Source: Akkermansiaceae bacterium (lineage in GTDB: Bacteria; Verrucomicrobiota; Verrucomicrobiia; Verrucomicrobiales; Akkermansiaceae). From it: a stretch of DNA of 64,000 bases. This document shows positions 40,800 to 49,965 of the stretch, one piece after another (position 1 is the first letter of the stretch; each line of letters starts with the position of its first letter). The position numbers and the translations under genes were made by a program. Location of the stretch: the NCBI GenBank assembly GCA_018402445.1, contig JAGYIT010000005.1, positions 1 to 64,000 of the forward strand. The letters are read 5' to 3'. A model generated the notes under the pieces. That model was not told the origin of the DNA. It did not search any database and saw only the letters and a list, made by a program, of their open reading frames with translations.

Positions 40800-42638
40800 T
40801 CACACCAGCCTCGCCGCCAGCAGCTCGCGCTGGAAGATGAGCTCCTTGGGCAGATGGTCGTAGAGGTCGATGAAGAGCTCGCCCTGGGAGACGAGTTCGG
40901 CGCGCCATTCGCTGCGGTCGAATTTCATGACCGTGTTGAAATTCTCCTCCGAGAAGCCTTCGAGTCCGTCGGTGTTGAAATCGGCGAAGTCGGGAGTCCA
41001 GCCGATGCGGGTCTCGTGACCGGCCGCGCCGCCCTTGCAGCGGTTCACGATCCATTCGAGCACGCGCATGTTCTCGCTGAAGCCGGGCCACATGAATTTC
41101 CCCTCGGGGGTCTTGCGGAACCAGTTCACGTGGAAGAAGCGCGGCAGGTGGGTGAGATAGCGCTGCATTTCCAGCCAGTGGCCGAAATACGCGCCCATGT
41201 TGTAGCCGCAAAACGGCAGCATGGCCATCGGGTCGCGGCGCACCTTGCCGATCGTCCCGGCGGCGGCGGCGGTCATTTCCGAGCCCATCGTCGCACCGAC
41301 ATAGACGCCGTGAACCCAGTTGAAGGCCTGATAAACTAGGGGCATAGTAGTTGCCCGGCGTCCGCCGAAAATGATACCCTCAATGGGCACGCCATCGGAG
41401 TTCTGCCACTCGGGGTCGATGGTCGGGCACTGGTGGGCGGGGGCGGTGAAGCGGGAGTTCGCGTGGGCGGCGGGGCGGCCGCAGCCGGGCGTCCAGTCCT
41501 GACCCGTCCAGTCGATAAGGTGGGCGGGTGCCTCCTCGGTGAGGCCTTCCCACCAGACATCGCCGTCGTCGGTGAGCGCGACGTTGGTGAAAATCGCGTT
41601 CGCCGTCATTGACTCCATGGCGATGCGGTTCGACTCCCAGTTCGTGCCGGGTGCGACACCGAAGAAACCCGTTTCCGGGTTGATGGCATGGAGCCTGCCG
41701 TCTTCATGCGGCCAGATCCACGCGATGTCATCGCCGACGATGGATGTCTTCCAGCCCAGATCCGCATAAAGCTTCGGCGGCTCCAGCATGGCGAGATTCG
41801 TTTTTCCGCAGGCGGAGGGGAAAGCGGCGGTGAGGTAGGTGGTGGTGCCGTCCGGCGCGTGCAGGCCGAGGATGAGCATGTGCTCCGCCATCCAGCGGTG
41901 CTCGCGCCCGATGTTCGAGGCGATGCGCAGCGCGAGGCATTTTTTTCCCAACAAGGCATTCCCGCCGTAGCCTGAACCGTAGGACATGATCTCGCGGGTG
42001 TCCACGAAATGGGAGATGTATTTCTCGTCATTGCAGGGCCAGGGGACATCGGTTTCACCTGCGGAAAGGGGCGCGCCGACGGAGTGGAGGCATTTGATGT
42101 ATTGGCCATGCCCGTCGCGTTTCTTCGGAACCGCTCCGGAGATTTCATCCTCGATTCGCTTCAGAATTTTCGCGCCCATGTGCGCCATGATGCGCATGTT
42201 CACCACCACATAGGCGCTGTCGGTGATTTCCACGCCGATCTTCGCTAGCGGCGAATCCGGCGGCCCCATGCAGAACGGGATCACATACATCACGCGGCCT
42301 TTCATCGAGCCCATGAATTTCGCGGTGAGGAGTTGCCTCATTTCCACGGGATCCGCCCATTTGTTGGTCGGACCCGCTTCGTCGGGGCGTTTCGTGCAAA
42401 TGAAAGTCCGTTCCTCAACGCGGGCGACATCAGATGTGGTGGAGCGGGCGAGGAAAGAGTTGGGGCGTTTCTCGGGGTTCAGGCGGGTGAAGGTGCCATT
42501 CTCACTGAGCAGTTGGGTCAGGCGATCCCATTCCTCTTGGGAGCCGTCGCACCACTCTACGCGGTCGGGCTGGCAGAGCGCCGCTGTTTCATCCACCCAT
42601 GTTTGCAACGCCTCGAAAGTGGTTCTTTTTATTTTCAT
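40800..42638 (-). CDS. pckG: Phosphoenolpyruvate carboxykinase (GTP)
   Basis: Makes phosphoenolpyruvate from oxaloacetate with GTP. ATG 42638 gives [17 protein letters not shown]. 612 residues, normal. Motifs of the GTP enzyme: [40 protein letters not shown], the P-loop [13 protein letters not shown], metal site [53 protein letters not shown] and [14 protein letters not shown]. Together with eno and pgk it points to active gluconeogenesis, though they are not one operon. Confidence 0.97.
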   Translation of the reverse strand: MKIKRTTFEALQTWVDETAALCQPDRVEWCDGSQEEWDRLTQLLSENGTFTRLNPEKRPNSFLARSTTSDVARVEERTFICTKRPDEAGPTNKWADPVEMRQLLTAKFMGSMKGRVMYVIPFCMGPPDSPLAKIGVEITDSAYVVVNMRIMAHMGAKILKRIEDEISGAVPKKRDGHGQYIKCLHSVGAPLSAGETDVPWPCNDEKYISHFVDTREIMSYGSGYGGNALLGKKCLALRIASNIGREHRWMAEHMLILGLHAPDGTTTYLTAAFPSACGKTNLAMLEPPKLYADLGWKTSIVGDDIAWIWPHEDGRLHAINPETGFFGVAPGTNWESNRIAMESMTANAIFTNVALTDDGDVWWEGLTEEAPAHLIDWTGQDWTPGCGRPAAHANSRFTAPAHQCPTIDPEWQNSDGVPIEGIIFGGRRATTMPLVYQAFNWVHGVYVGATMGSEMTAAAAGTIGKVRRDPMAMLPFCGYNMGAYFGHWLEMQRYLTHLPRFFHVNWFRKTPEGKFMWPGFSENMRVLEWIVNRCKGGAAGHETRIGWTPDFADFNTDGLEGFSEENFNTVMKFDRSEWRAELVSQGELFIDLYDHLPKELIFQRELLAARLV

Positions 42639-42778
42639 ATCGATCCGATTCAAGCGAATCGGAAGCCAAACGGCAAGGATAGCCGGCGGGATCACGGGAT
42701 ATGCGGTGATTTGACGAATTGATGCGTCCTTCCGATTTACGAGTTACGGGATTCCGTTTTCTCGATTAATTGGAATCC

Positions 42779-42864
42779 ATGAAGATCACGATTGATATCC
42801 CTGAGAAGGCTTTGGCGGATGCCATGCGCTACAGGGGGGCGAAAACGAAGCGCGAGGCGCTACC
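42779..42864 (+). pseudogene. Truncated VapB-type antitoxin
   Basis: ATG 42779 begins MKITIDIPEKALADAMRYRG followed by AKTKREAL, which is the well-known start of VapB-like antitoxins (MKxTIDIPxxxLxxAMRYTGAKTKREAV). After ~28 codons the similarity stops where the frame runs antisense into the alkaline phosphatase gene. No VapC toxin follows. It is a remnant left when the phosphatase gene or its flank was joined here. Confidence 0.7.
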
Positions 42865-44260
42865 CGAGCAGTTCCATGAAATGTCGGTGCACCTCGTGGT
42901 TCGGCACGATGCCGGAGAAACGCTCCGACTGCGGGCCGATGGCCGAGATCATCGTTGGATCCGAGGTGTGGGAGGTGCCCGCCCAGCCGATGCCGGTGTG
43001 GTTTCCCGCGAACTGCCCGAGGAGGCCGTAGGTGTTCGCTTGTTGCTTGCTCCACTCGGAAATCTCACCCGTGGTGATGCTCGCGAATAGCGCGGCGTTT
43101 TCCTTTTCCGAAAGGGAAAAACCCAGCCTTTGCTTGATCATCGCGGAGAGTCGTTCAGGCGTATTTTCCTTAGAGCGACCCCATTCCTCGAACAGTTTCT
43201 CATAGGAACAGGTCACGCCGGTGATGGTTTTGAAAACTTTGTTCGTCCCCTTGTAGCCTTTCCCGGTGCCGTTGAGGCCGGGGTTCGCGTTGCCGTGGTC
43301 GCTGGTGACGATCACAAGGATGTCATTGCGACCCGCCGTCATTTCCAGGACTTTCGCCACCGCGTCGTCGAACGCGAGCTGATCCCAAAGCAAGCCCGCG
43401 ATATCGTTGGCGTGCGCCGCGTGATCAATCCGCGCACCCTCGATCTGAAGCAGGAATTTCTCCGGGTGCCCGAGCAGGTTTTTCAGAGCCACCTCCGACA
43501 TTTCGGAAAGCGACGGGACTTTCGCCTTCACCTCGGGATTGTTCATTCGATCCACCTCGTGGGGTATATGGCTGCCGCTGAAAAGGCCGAGCACCTTGTC
43601 GGACTTCGATTTCAGCAAGGCGTCGCGGTCGTGGAGCACCTCATAACCGGCCTTCGAGTAGGGCGTGAGCGCGTCCGCGAAATCGACCCGTTTTTCTGCC
43701 GCGAAAAAGTTTTTTCCGCCGCCCATGATGAGATCGACCACGCCGAGGTATTGCGGCGCGATGAGGTGTTCATCGTCTCGTTTCGCCGTGACGGCGGCGA
43801 AACCGGCCGGAGTGGCGTGCGTGACGGTGGCCGTGGTCACGAGGCCGGTGCGGCGGCCCAGCTTTTTCAGGTGACGCAAGATCGGCGTGGATTCGGAGCC
43901 GTCCGGGCGGATGTTGATCGCGCCGTTGTTGACCTTCACTCCCCCGCCCCACGCCGAGGCGGCGGCAGCGGAATCTGTGACATAGGAGTCAGCCGAGCTG
44001 CACTCCATCAATCCGCTGGTGGATGCCGGGTCGCCGATGAGTTCCCACCAGCGCGTCCCCTTTTCGCGGACAAGCCGGGAGAAATCCTCGGCCATGGTGA
44101 GCACGCCCTGGCTCATGCCGTCGGAAACAAGGAAAACAATGCCGCGCACCTCCCCTTTCCCGTCCTCCGCCGCCTTTGCCGTGCCGCCCAACAAAGCCGC
44201 CGCGCCGCCCAACCCGCCGAGTTTCAACCAATCCCGCCTACCGATTTTCGCTTCGTTCAT
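42860..44260 (-). CDS. Alkaline phosphatase, Tat-exported
   Basis: 466 residues from ATG 44260. The start NEAKIGRRDWLKLGGLGGAA is a Tat signal. The alkaline phosphatase core is present: VRGIVFLVSDGMSQGVLTMA, nucleophile region SADSYVTDSAAAASAWGGGV, VTTATVTHATPAGFAAVTAK, LIMGGGKNFF, EGARIDHAAHANDIAGLLWD, and VIVTSDHGNANPG and GIGWAGTSHTSD. It releases phosphate from organic esters in the periplasm. No Pho box was recognised upstream. Confidence 0.93.
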   Translation of the reverse strand: MNEAKIGRRDWLKLGGLGGAAALLGGTAKAAEDGKGEVRGIVFLVSDGMSQGVLTMAEDFSRLVREKGTRWWELIGDPASTSGLMECSSADSYVTDSAAAASAWGGGVKVNNGAINIRPDGSESTPILRHLKKLGRRTGLVTTATVTHATPAGFAAVTAKRDDEHLIAPQYLGVVDLIMGGGKNFFAAEKRVDFADALTPYSKAGYEVLHDRDALLKSKSDKVLGLFSGSHIPHEVDRMNNPEVKAKVPSLSEMSEVALKNLLGHPEKFLLQIEGARIDHAAHANDIAGLLWDQLAFDDAVAKVLEMTAGRNDILVIVTSDHGNANPGLNGTGKGYKGTNKVFKTITGVTCSYEKLFEEWGRSKENTPERLSAMIKQRLGFSLSEKENAALFASITTGEISEWSKQQANTYGLLGQFAGNHTGIGWAGTSHTSDPTMISAIGPQSERFSGIVPNHEVHRHFMELLG

Positions 44261-44357
44261 TTCCGAAACTAGCCGCCTCCGCCCCGGACGCAAGTCGCCC
44301 GAAGCCACCCCTTGCGACATTTCTGACACCGGGTTCGGGTCACAATTTCGGGATTTT

Positions 44358-44443
44358 AACCACAGATGAACAGGATTGACGCAGATGAAGAGCGTGAAAC
44401 CCGACCCTAATCCTCTTTATCCATCTGCGTTCATCCCGTTTAT
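44358..44443. repeat. CACAGATGAA-type dispersed repeat, inverted pair upstream of parC
   Basis: AACCACAGATGAACAGGATT continuing GACGCAGATGAAG faces CCATCTGCGTTCATCCCGTT. These are variants of the CACAGATGAACACAGATG repeat that is scattered in many bacterial genomes. The pair occupies most of the 313-base gap between alkaline phosphatase and parC; the rest of the gap holds no recognisable feature. Confidence 0.6.
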
Positions 44444-44573
44444 TTGACTCGTTGTTGGATTTAAGATGTTCGTCTATCTCGCTGCGCTCGGTTGAGGTTG
44501 ATTATTTGAAATATGGATGATGCGTCACGCGGGGCTTGCGCGGCGCGAGCACGTCCTTTAGCAAGCTTCACCC

Positions 44574-46541
44574 ATGAGCAACACCCCGGACCAACACGCC
44601 TCGCTTGGCGCGATGTATTCCGATTATTTCCTCGATTACGCCAGCTACGTGATCCTGGAGCGCGCCGTCCCGCACCTTCATGACGGCCTCAAGCCCGTCC
44701 AGCGCCGCATCCTCCACTCCATGCGGGAGCTGGATGACGGGCGCTACAACAAGGTCGCCAACGTCGTCGGCAACACGATGAAATACCATCCGCACGGCGA
44801 CCAGTCGATCGGCGACGCGATGGTGCAGCTCGGCCAGAAAGACCTAATGATCGACTGCCAGGGGAACTGGGGAAACACCCTCACCGGCGACGGCGCGGCC
44901 GCCCCGCGATACATCGAGGCGCGGCTCACGAAGTTCGCGCTGGAGGTCGCGTTCAACCCCAAGACCACGAAATGGCTGCCCTCCTACGACGGCCGCAACC
45001 AGGAACCACTCACCCTTCCGATGAAATTTCCGCTGCTCCTCGCGCAGGGTGTGGAGGGCATCGCCGTCGGCCTCGCATGCAAGATTTTGCCGCACAATTT
45101 CAACGAGCTCGTCGCCGCCGCCATCGCCCACCTGCGGAAGGAACCTTTTGAGCTTGTCCCCGATTTCCCCACCGGCGGGATCATGGACGCCAGCGATTAC
45201 CGCGACGGCCTACGCGGCGGGAAAATCCGCGTCCGTGCCCGCATCGACATCGAGAAAAAAGGCATCCTCCGCATTACGGAAATTCCCTTCGGCACCACCA
45301 CCGGCGGGGTCATGGATTCCATCGTCGCCGCCGCCGACAAGAACAAGATCAAGATCCAGAAAATCGAGGACAACACCGCCGCCCATGCCGACATCCTTGT
45401 CTATCTCACGCCCGGCGCCGACCCGGAAAACATGCGTGACGCGCTCTACGCCTTCACCGATTGCGAGCTGAGCATCTCGCCCAACGCCGGGGTCATCGTC
45501 GATGGCAAACCCGCCTTCCTCGGTGCCACGGATATCCTGCGCCGCACCACGGATTTCACGAAAGTCCTGCTCGGCATGGAGCTGGAAATCCGCCTCAACG
45601 AACTCGGCGACAAGTGGCACTTCTCCTCGCTGGAGAAAATTTTCATCGAGAACCGCATCTACCGCGACATCGAGGAATGCGAAACCTGGGAAGCCGTCCT
45701 CAAGGCCATCGACGACGGCCTCGCGCCTTTCAAGAAACTCCTGAAACGCGAGGTCACCGAGGACGACCTCATCCGCCTCACCGAGATCCGCATCAAGCGC
45801 ATTTCCAAGTTCAACTCCTTAAAGGCCGACGAGGAGATCCGCGCCATCGAAGCTGACATCGACGAGACCGAGAAAAACCTCAAGCAGCTCACGAAATTCA
45901 CGATCCGCTGGTACGAGCAACTCAGGAAGAAATACGGAAAAGATCGCCAGCGCCTTACCGAGATTTCCAGCTTCGACCGCGTGGATCGCACCCAGGTCGC
46001 CGCCGCCACCGAGACCCTTTACCTCGACGCGAAGAACGGCTTCGCCGGCACCGGCCTCAAGAAAGAGGAAGCACTAGAGAAATGCTCCATGCTCGACGAC
46101 GTGATCGTCTTCTCCGCCGACGGCAAGATGAAGATCATCAAGGTCGCCGAGAAATTCTTCGTCGGCCCGCGCCCCCTACGGGTCGCCGTTTTCCGCAAGG
46201 ACGAGGATCTGATCTACTCCATGATTTACCGCGACGGGAAGGACGGCAACGTCATGGCCAAGCGTTTCACCGTCGGCGGCACCACCCGCGACAAGGAATA
46301 CGATCTCACCAAAGGCACGCCCGGCAGCAAGGTGCTCTATTTCAAATGGCACGCCACCAACGAGGAAAGCTCCGCGCAGATGCTCATCGTCCACATGAAG
46401 TCCGGCCTCCGCCTCCGCAACCTCACCCGACCCATCCACTTCGCCGAGTTTGGCATCAAGGCCCGCGGCAGCCAGGGCAACATCGTTACCAAACACCCCG
46501 TCGAGAAAATCCTCATCGCGCCCAAGGACTTCACTCCGTAG
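44574..46541 (+). CDS. parC: DNA topoisomerase IV subunit A (ParC-like type IIA topoisomerase)
   Basis: 655 residues. N-terminal breakage-reunion domain: YSDYFLDYASYVILERAVPH, GLKPVQRRILHSM, KVANVVGNTMKYHPHGDQSI and the catalytic tyrosine in GDGAAAPRYIEARLTK. Then GIAVGLACKILPHNFNELV, PDFPTGGIMD and EIPFGTTTGGVMDSI. The C-terminal part (DDVIVFSADGKMKIIKVAEK, RKDEDLIYSMIYRDGKDGN) is a short beta-pinwheel without a clear GyrA box (QRRGGKG), so it fits ParC or the Bacteroidetes/PVC ParC-like group better than GyrA. parE is not adjacent. The stretch of 30 bases before the start has GC-rich leader sequence only. Confidence 0.9.
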   Translation: MSNTPDQHASLGAMYSDYFLDYASYVILERAVPHLHDGLKPVQRRILHSMRELDDGRYNKVANVVGNTMKYHPHGDQSIGDAMVQLGQKDLMIDCQGNWGNTLTGDGAAAPRYIEARLTKFALEVAFNPKTTKWLPSYDGRNQEPLTLPMKFPLLLAQGVEGIAVGLACKILPHNFNELVAAAIAHLRKEPFELVPDFPTGGIMDASDYRDGLRGGKIRVRARIDIEKKGILRITEIPFGTTTGGVMDSIVAAADKNKIKIQKIEDNTAAHADILVYLTPGADPENMRDALYAFTDCELSISPNAGVIVDGKPAFLGATDILRRTTDFTKVLLGMELEIRLNELGDKWHFSSLEKIFIENRIYRDIEECETWEAVLKAIDDGLAPFKKLLKREVTEDDLIRLTEIRIKRISKFNSLKADEEIRAIEADIDETEKNLKQLTKFTIRWYEQLRKKYGKDRQRLTEISSFDRVDRTQVAAATETLYLDAKNGFAGTGLKKEEALEKCSMLDDVIVFSADGKMKIIKVAEKFFVGPRPLRVAVFRKDEDLIYSMIYRDGKDGNVMAKRFTVGGTTRDKEYDLTKGTPGSKVLYFKWHATNEESSAQMLIVHMKSGLRLRNLTRPIHFAEFGIKARGSQGNIVTKHPVEKILIAPKDFTP

Positions 46542-46593
46542 GGTTTCCATATCCACCCCCTTCTTTAGCGTTCATTCGCGGTTTTTTTCCGTC

Positions 46594-47883
46594 ATGAAAG
46601 GCCATCTCGCTCTCCTGCTCTATCGCGCGCTGTTGCCGGTGCTGTTCCTTATCGCTTTTCCCGGCTGGGTGGTCAAAATGCTGCGGCGCGGTGGTTTCGG
46701 CACAGCCCTCAACGAACGGATCGGCATCCATTTCGGCGAGGCCGAGTGCGAACCCTCCGGTGCCATCCATCTCCACGCGGTCAGCGTCGGCGAAACGGTG
46801 CTCGCGCTCAAGCTGCTGAATGCTTGGATCGCAGAGAGGCCCTGCGACCGCTTCGTGCTCGCGACCGGCACCTCCACCGGCCACTTCCTTGCGACAAGCG
46901 CCGCCGTCCCCGGCCTGCGCGTCACCTACGCGCCGCTCGATTTTCCGTGGATGATACGCCGTTACCTCGACCGCTTCGAGCCGGAGCGCATTATCCTCAT
47001 CGAGGGCGAGGTCTGGCCGAACCTACTCCGCATCGCGGAAAAGCGCGGCATCCGCGTCGATCTCGCCAACGCCCGCACCTCCCCGCGCTCCGCCCGCAGG
47101 CTCATGAAATTCGCACCTGTCCTGCGCCCGTTTTTCTCGAAACTCTCCGCCGTCTGCATCCAGGAAGAGGGACACCGCGCGCTCTGGCAGGCACTCGGAA
47201 TCTCCCCTGAAAACATCCATCTGACAGGTAGCATCAAGTTTGACCCCGAGTCCTCGCCCGTGCCCGCGCAGGATCCCGCCTTCGCGGAAATGCTCGCCGC
47301 TTTCGGGAAAGACAGACCCGTCGTGCTCGCCGCCAGCACCTTCCCCGGCGAGGAGAAAATGCTCGCCCGCGCCATCACTGAAGCCGATTCCTCTGCGCTG
47401 CCTGTCATCGTCCCCCGCCATGCGGAACGCAGGGCCGAGGTGGCAAATGCGCTTTCCAAAGCCGGTTTCGCCGTAACCTTGCGAAGCGCGTTTTTAGAAC
47501 CCTCTTCCTCCTCGCCCCAAGCCTTCGTCATAGACACCACCGGCGAACTCGCCACCTGGACCAGCCACGCCGACGCGGTCATCATCGGAAAATCCTTTCT
47601 CTCCACCGGCGGCCAGAATCCCGCCGAAGCCATCCTCGCCCGCAAACCCCTCATCCTCGGCCCGCACATGGACAATTTCCAACCGCTCGCCCGCAACCTG
47701 CTGGAACAAGGCGGAGCACTCCCCGCCCACGACGAAACCTCCGTCTTACTCGCCGTCCGCGCCGCGCTCGATCCGCAGTGCGCCGCCGATCTCACCGAGC
47801 GGGCGATGCGCGTTTTATCCGCCCACCACGGTGCCACGCGCCGCCATCTCTCGGTCTTGCAACACGCCCGCACATCTGCCTGA
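46594..47883 (+). CDS. waaA: 3-deoxy-D-manno-octulosonic acid transferase
   Basis: Adds Kdo to lipid IVA. ATG 46594 starts an N-terminal membrane anchor (LALLLYRALLPVLFLIAFPG). GT30 motifs: RIGIHF..., IHLHAVSVGETVLALKLLNA, VLATGTSTGHFLA, YAPLDFPWMIRRYLDRFEPE, IILIEGEVWPNLLRIAEKRG, NARTSPRSARR and the C-terminal ADAVIIGKSFLSTGGQNPAE with AILARKPLILGPHMDNF. 429 residues, normal. With lpxC and fabZ 2 kb downstream it indicates a typical outer membrane. Confidence 0.94.
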   Translation: MKGHLALLLYRALLPVLFLIAFPGWVVKMLRRGGFGTALNERIGIHFGEAECEPSGAIHLHAVSVGETVLALKLLNAWIAERPCDRFVLATGTSTGHFLATSAAVPGLRVTYAPLDFPWMIRRYLDRFEPERIILIEGEVWPNLLRIAEKRGIRVDLANARTSPRSARRLMKFAPVLRPFFSKLSAVCIQEEGHRALWQALGISPENIHLTGSIKFDPESSPVPAQDPAFAEMLAAFGKDRPVVLAASTFPGEEKMLARAITEADSSALPVIVPRHAERRAEVANALSKAGFAVTLRSAFLEPSSSSPQAFVIDTTGELATWTSHADAVIIGKSFLSTGGQNPAEAILARKPLILGPHMDNFQPLARNLLEQGGALPAHDETSVLLAVRAALDPQCAADLTERAMRVLSAHHGATRRHLSVLQHARTSA

Positions 47884-47938
47884 ATCCGCCGCAAAGCGAG
47901 TTTGTCTTTCCGAAACCAAGCCCATACCCTCCCCGCAC

Positions 47939-49876
47939 GTGAGCGAAAATCCACCCAATCCCCTTGACAGCCTTTTGACCGAATTCGCGCTCGGCCCCTC
48001 CTGGGCGCGCACGAAATCCGAGCCATCCGCGAAGCACACCCACGAATCCCCCGAGCGCGAGCACCCGCAGCGCCGCAGCGAGGCCCGGGGCGAAAACCGC
48101 GGACGCCGAGAAGGAGGAGGACGCCATGAAGGAGGAGACCGCAGAGGCCAGCGCGACGGAGGCAATCGCCGAGATTCCCGACAAGGCCGTGGCCGCGGCC
48201 CGGAAATCATCCGCCGCGAGGAATTCATCCTCCCCACCGAAGGCGTCACCGTCTCCATCGTCCCGGAAAAGACCGCGATCCAGCTCGTCTGCAAAGAGAT
48301 CCACCAGGTCGCCCGCGTCTATCCGCTCTTCGACATCGCGGAAATCATCCTCGCCGAGCGCGTCCGCTGCCGCGCGATCTTTGAGATCTCCGAGAAACAC
48401 GAACCCTTTTTCCGCTGCAAGCTCGACGAGGCCATCTTCCTCACCAAGGAGGAGGCGCTCCGTCATCTGCTCGAGTCACCGTGGAAAAACCGCTTCATCG
48501 AGGAAACCACCGTCGAGACCGACCCTCCGAAAGGGAATTTCCAATCCGTCGCCCGCTGCGGTATCTCCGGCAAGCTCCTAGGCCCGCCGAACTACCACGG
48601 CTATCAAACGGAGATCCGCCGTGTCCACCGCGAGTTTTTCCCGGAAATGCCCTTCGAATCCTACCTCGCAAAAGTCCGCACCGACCGCTCCGAGGATGCC
48701 GTGGGCGCATGGATGGACTCCATGAAAACCCAAACCCGCTGGCGCATCCTTTCCGACGAGGAATCCAAAGCCGTGGCGGCGGATTCAATCCGCCAAGCCC
48801 AAAAATCCAAAACGGAGCCGGTACCCGCAACAGAGGAACCCACCCCGGCAGCCGAACCCCCCGCTGAGGAAATTCCTCCCGCCCAAGATGAGGAAGCCCC
48901 TCCCGAACCCGCGCTACCACCGGAATCGGAAAACACGACGGATGAGTCCCATACGTCTCCCGAGACCACGCAGCCCGCCGCTGAATCTCCGGAACCCGAA
49001 CCCGCAGCGAAAGAAGTTCCCGCCGCCGAAGTTCACTCCGCCCCTGATGTCAAATGGTTCACCGAACGCGCCGAGTTCGAGCGCGCCCTCGTCGCCGAAG
49101 TCCTCGGCAAGGCCTACCAAATCACCCGCAAGGCCAAGGTTTCCGGAGCCATCCCCGCGCGGAACCTCTCGCCCGGACTGCTTGCCCGCCTGAAAGCCAC
49201 CGGCTCGCATCATCGCAAACACCCGGCCATCATTATCCCGGACATCTGCAAGATTCTCGAGTCCGAGCACATGCCCGTCTTCAAGCGCAAGGGCAAGCTC
49301 TTCACCGGCCCCGCCCGCCCCCACGCCCTCGCCCTAGACGCCATCCTCGCCGAGCGCCCCGGACAGATGGTGAAATGGATCCGCGAAAACCCGCCCGCCA
49401 AGCTCGAAGGCCTCTGGCAGGCTATGCTTCCCGAAGGCTCCACCGCTCCGCCGCAGGGCTACGCCGCCGATCTCTTCTGGCTCCTTCAACAAGGCCACAT
49501 CCTCCTCTACACCGACGACACCCTCGTCGTCCAAGATCCGCCCAAACCCCAGGAACCCAAAAAGCCCAAGCAGCCGAAGAAAAAGGCCGCCGTGGCGGCA
49601 ACCGAGCAAAGCGAGATGGCCGGACAGGAGCACTCTCCAACATCTCCCGCAAATTCCATCCGCCCAGCCGAACCCAAACCATCCTCGGAAGAAGCATCAT
49701 CGGAAACTCCAGAGACCTCAGAAGCCACGCAAACATCGTCTGAAATCACCGAAGCAATCACTGAACCCGAGGCAGCTCCCTCTGAAATCGAAGCAGCACC
49801 CGAACCCAAGGAACCATCGCCCGAACCCAGCGCCCCCGAACCCGAGGAAGAGCCCGCCAAAGACCCTCTTCCTTGA
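47939..49876 (+). CDS. Unknown protein with RG-rich N-terminus and Pro/Glu-rich linkers
   Basis: 645 residues from GTG 47939. Residues ~35-90 are strongly basic and R/G-rich (GRREGGGRHEGGDRRGQRDG), as in RNA-binding tails. A folded domain follows (~95-290: IVPEKTAIQLVCKEIHQVAR, PFFRCKLDEAIFLTKEEALR, GPPNYHGYQTEIRRVHREFF), then an acidic Pro-rich linker, a second folded part (~380-530: WFTERAEFERALVAEVLGKA, SHHRKHPAIIIPDICKILES, ADLFWLLQQGHILLYTDDT) and an acidic tail. I believe similar proteins occur across Verrucomicrobia, but no function is known to me; RNA or ribosome association is a guess from the basic tail. REP-like DNA runs through the first linker (48773). Confidence 0.8.
   Translation: MSENPPNPLDSLLTEFALGPSWARTKSEPSAKHTHESPEREHPQRRSEARGENRGRREGGGRHEGGDRRGQRDGGNRRDSRQGRGRGPEIIRREEFILPTEGVTVSIVPEKTAIQLVCKEIHQVARVYPLFDIAEIILAERVRCRAIFEISEKHEPFFRCKLDEAIFLTKEEALRHLLESPWKNRFIEETTVETDPPKGNFQSVARCGISGKLLGPPNYHGYQTEIRRVHREFFPEMPFESYLAKVRTDRSEDAVGAWMDSMKTQTRWRILSDEESKAVAADSIRQAQKSKTEPVPATEEPTPAAEPPAEEIPPAQDEEAPPEPALPPESENTTDESHTSPETTQPAAESPEPEPAAKEVPAAEVHSAPDVKWFTERAEFERALVAEVLGKAYQITRKAKVSGAIPARNLSPGLLARLKATGSHHRKHPAIIIPDICKILESEHMPVFKRKGKLFTGPARPHALALDAILAERPGQMVKWIRENPPAKLEGLWQAMLPEGSTAPPQGYAADLFWLLQQGHILLYTDDTLVVQDPPKPQEPKKPKQPKKKAAVAATEQSEMAGQEHSPTSPANSIRPAEPKPSSEEASSETPETSEATQTSSEITEAITEPEAAPSEIEAAPEPKEPSPEPSAPEPEEEPAKDPLP
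48773..48799. repeat. REP-like palindrome inside a coding region
   Basis: GTGGCGGCGGATTCAATCCG CC (space added) matches the arm of the palindrome at 40719-40797 apart from a few bases. In the gene at 47939 it is translated as AVAADSIRQAQK, at the start of the Pro/Glu-rich linker, so the repeat appears to have been inserted into the gene in frame. Confidence 0.65.
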
Positions 49877-49945
49877 TGGTTGAACGACGTGTGAGCATAG
49901 CGAACCATACGGAATTTGCGAAGCCACACCTCATAGCCATCAGGC

Positions 49946-49965
49946 AAATTTGAAATTTGAATTTT
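49946..49965. repeat. AT-rich dispersed spacer directly before lpxC
   Basis: AAATTTGAAATTTGAATTTT ends exactly at the ATG of lpxC. It belongs to the spacer family described at 11041-11209 and leaves no room for a standard ribosome-binding site. Confidence 0.7.

Noticed and set aside
42860..43090. Continuation of the VapB-like frame beyond codon 28
   Set aside because: The later residues are antisense to the end of the alkaline phosphatase gene, so only the first part is counted as antitoxin.
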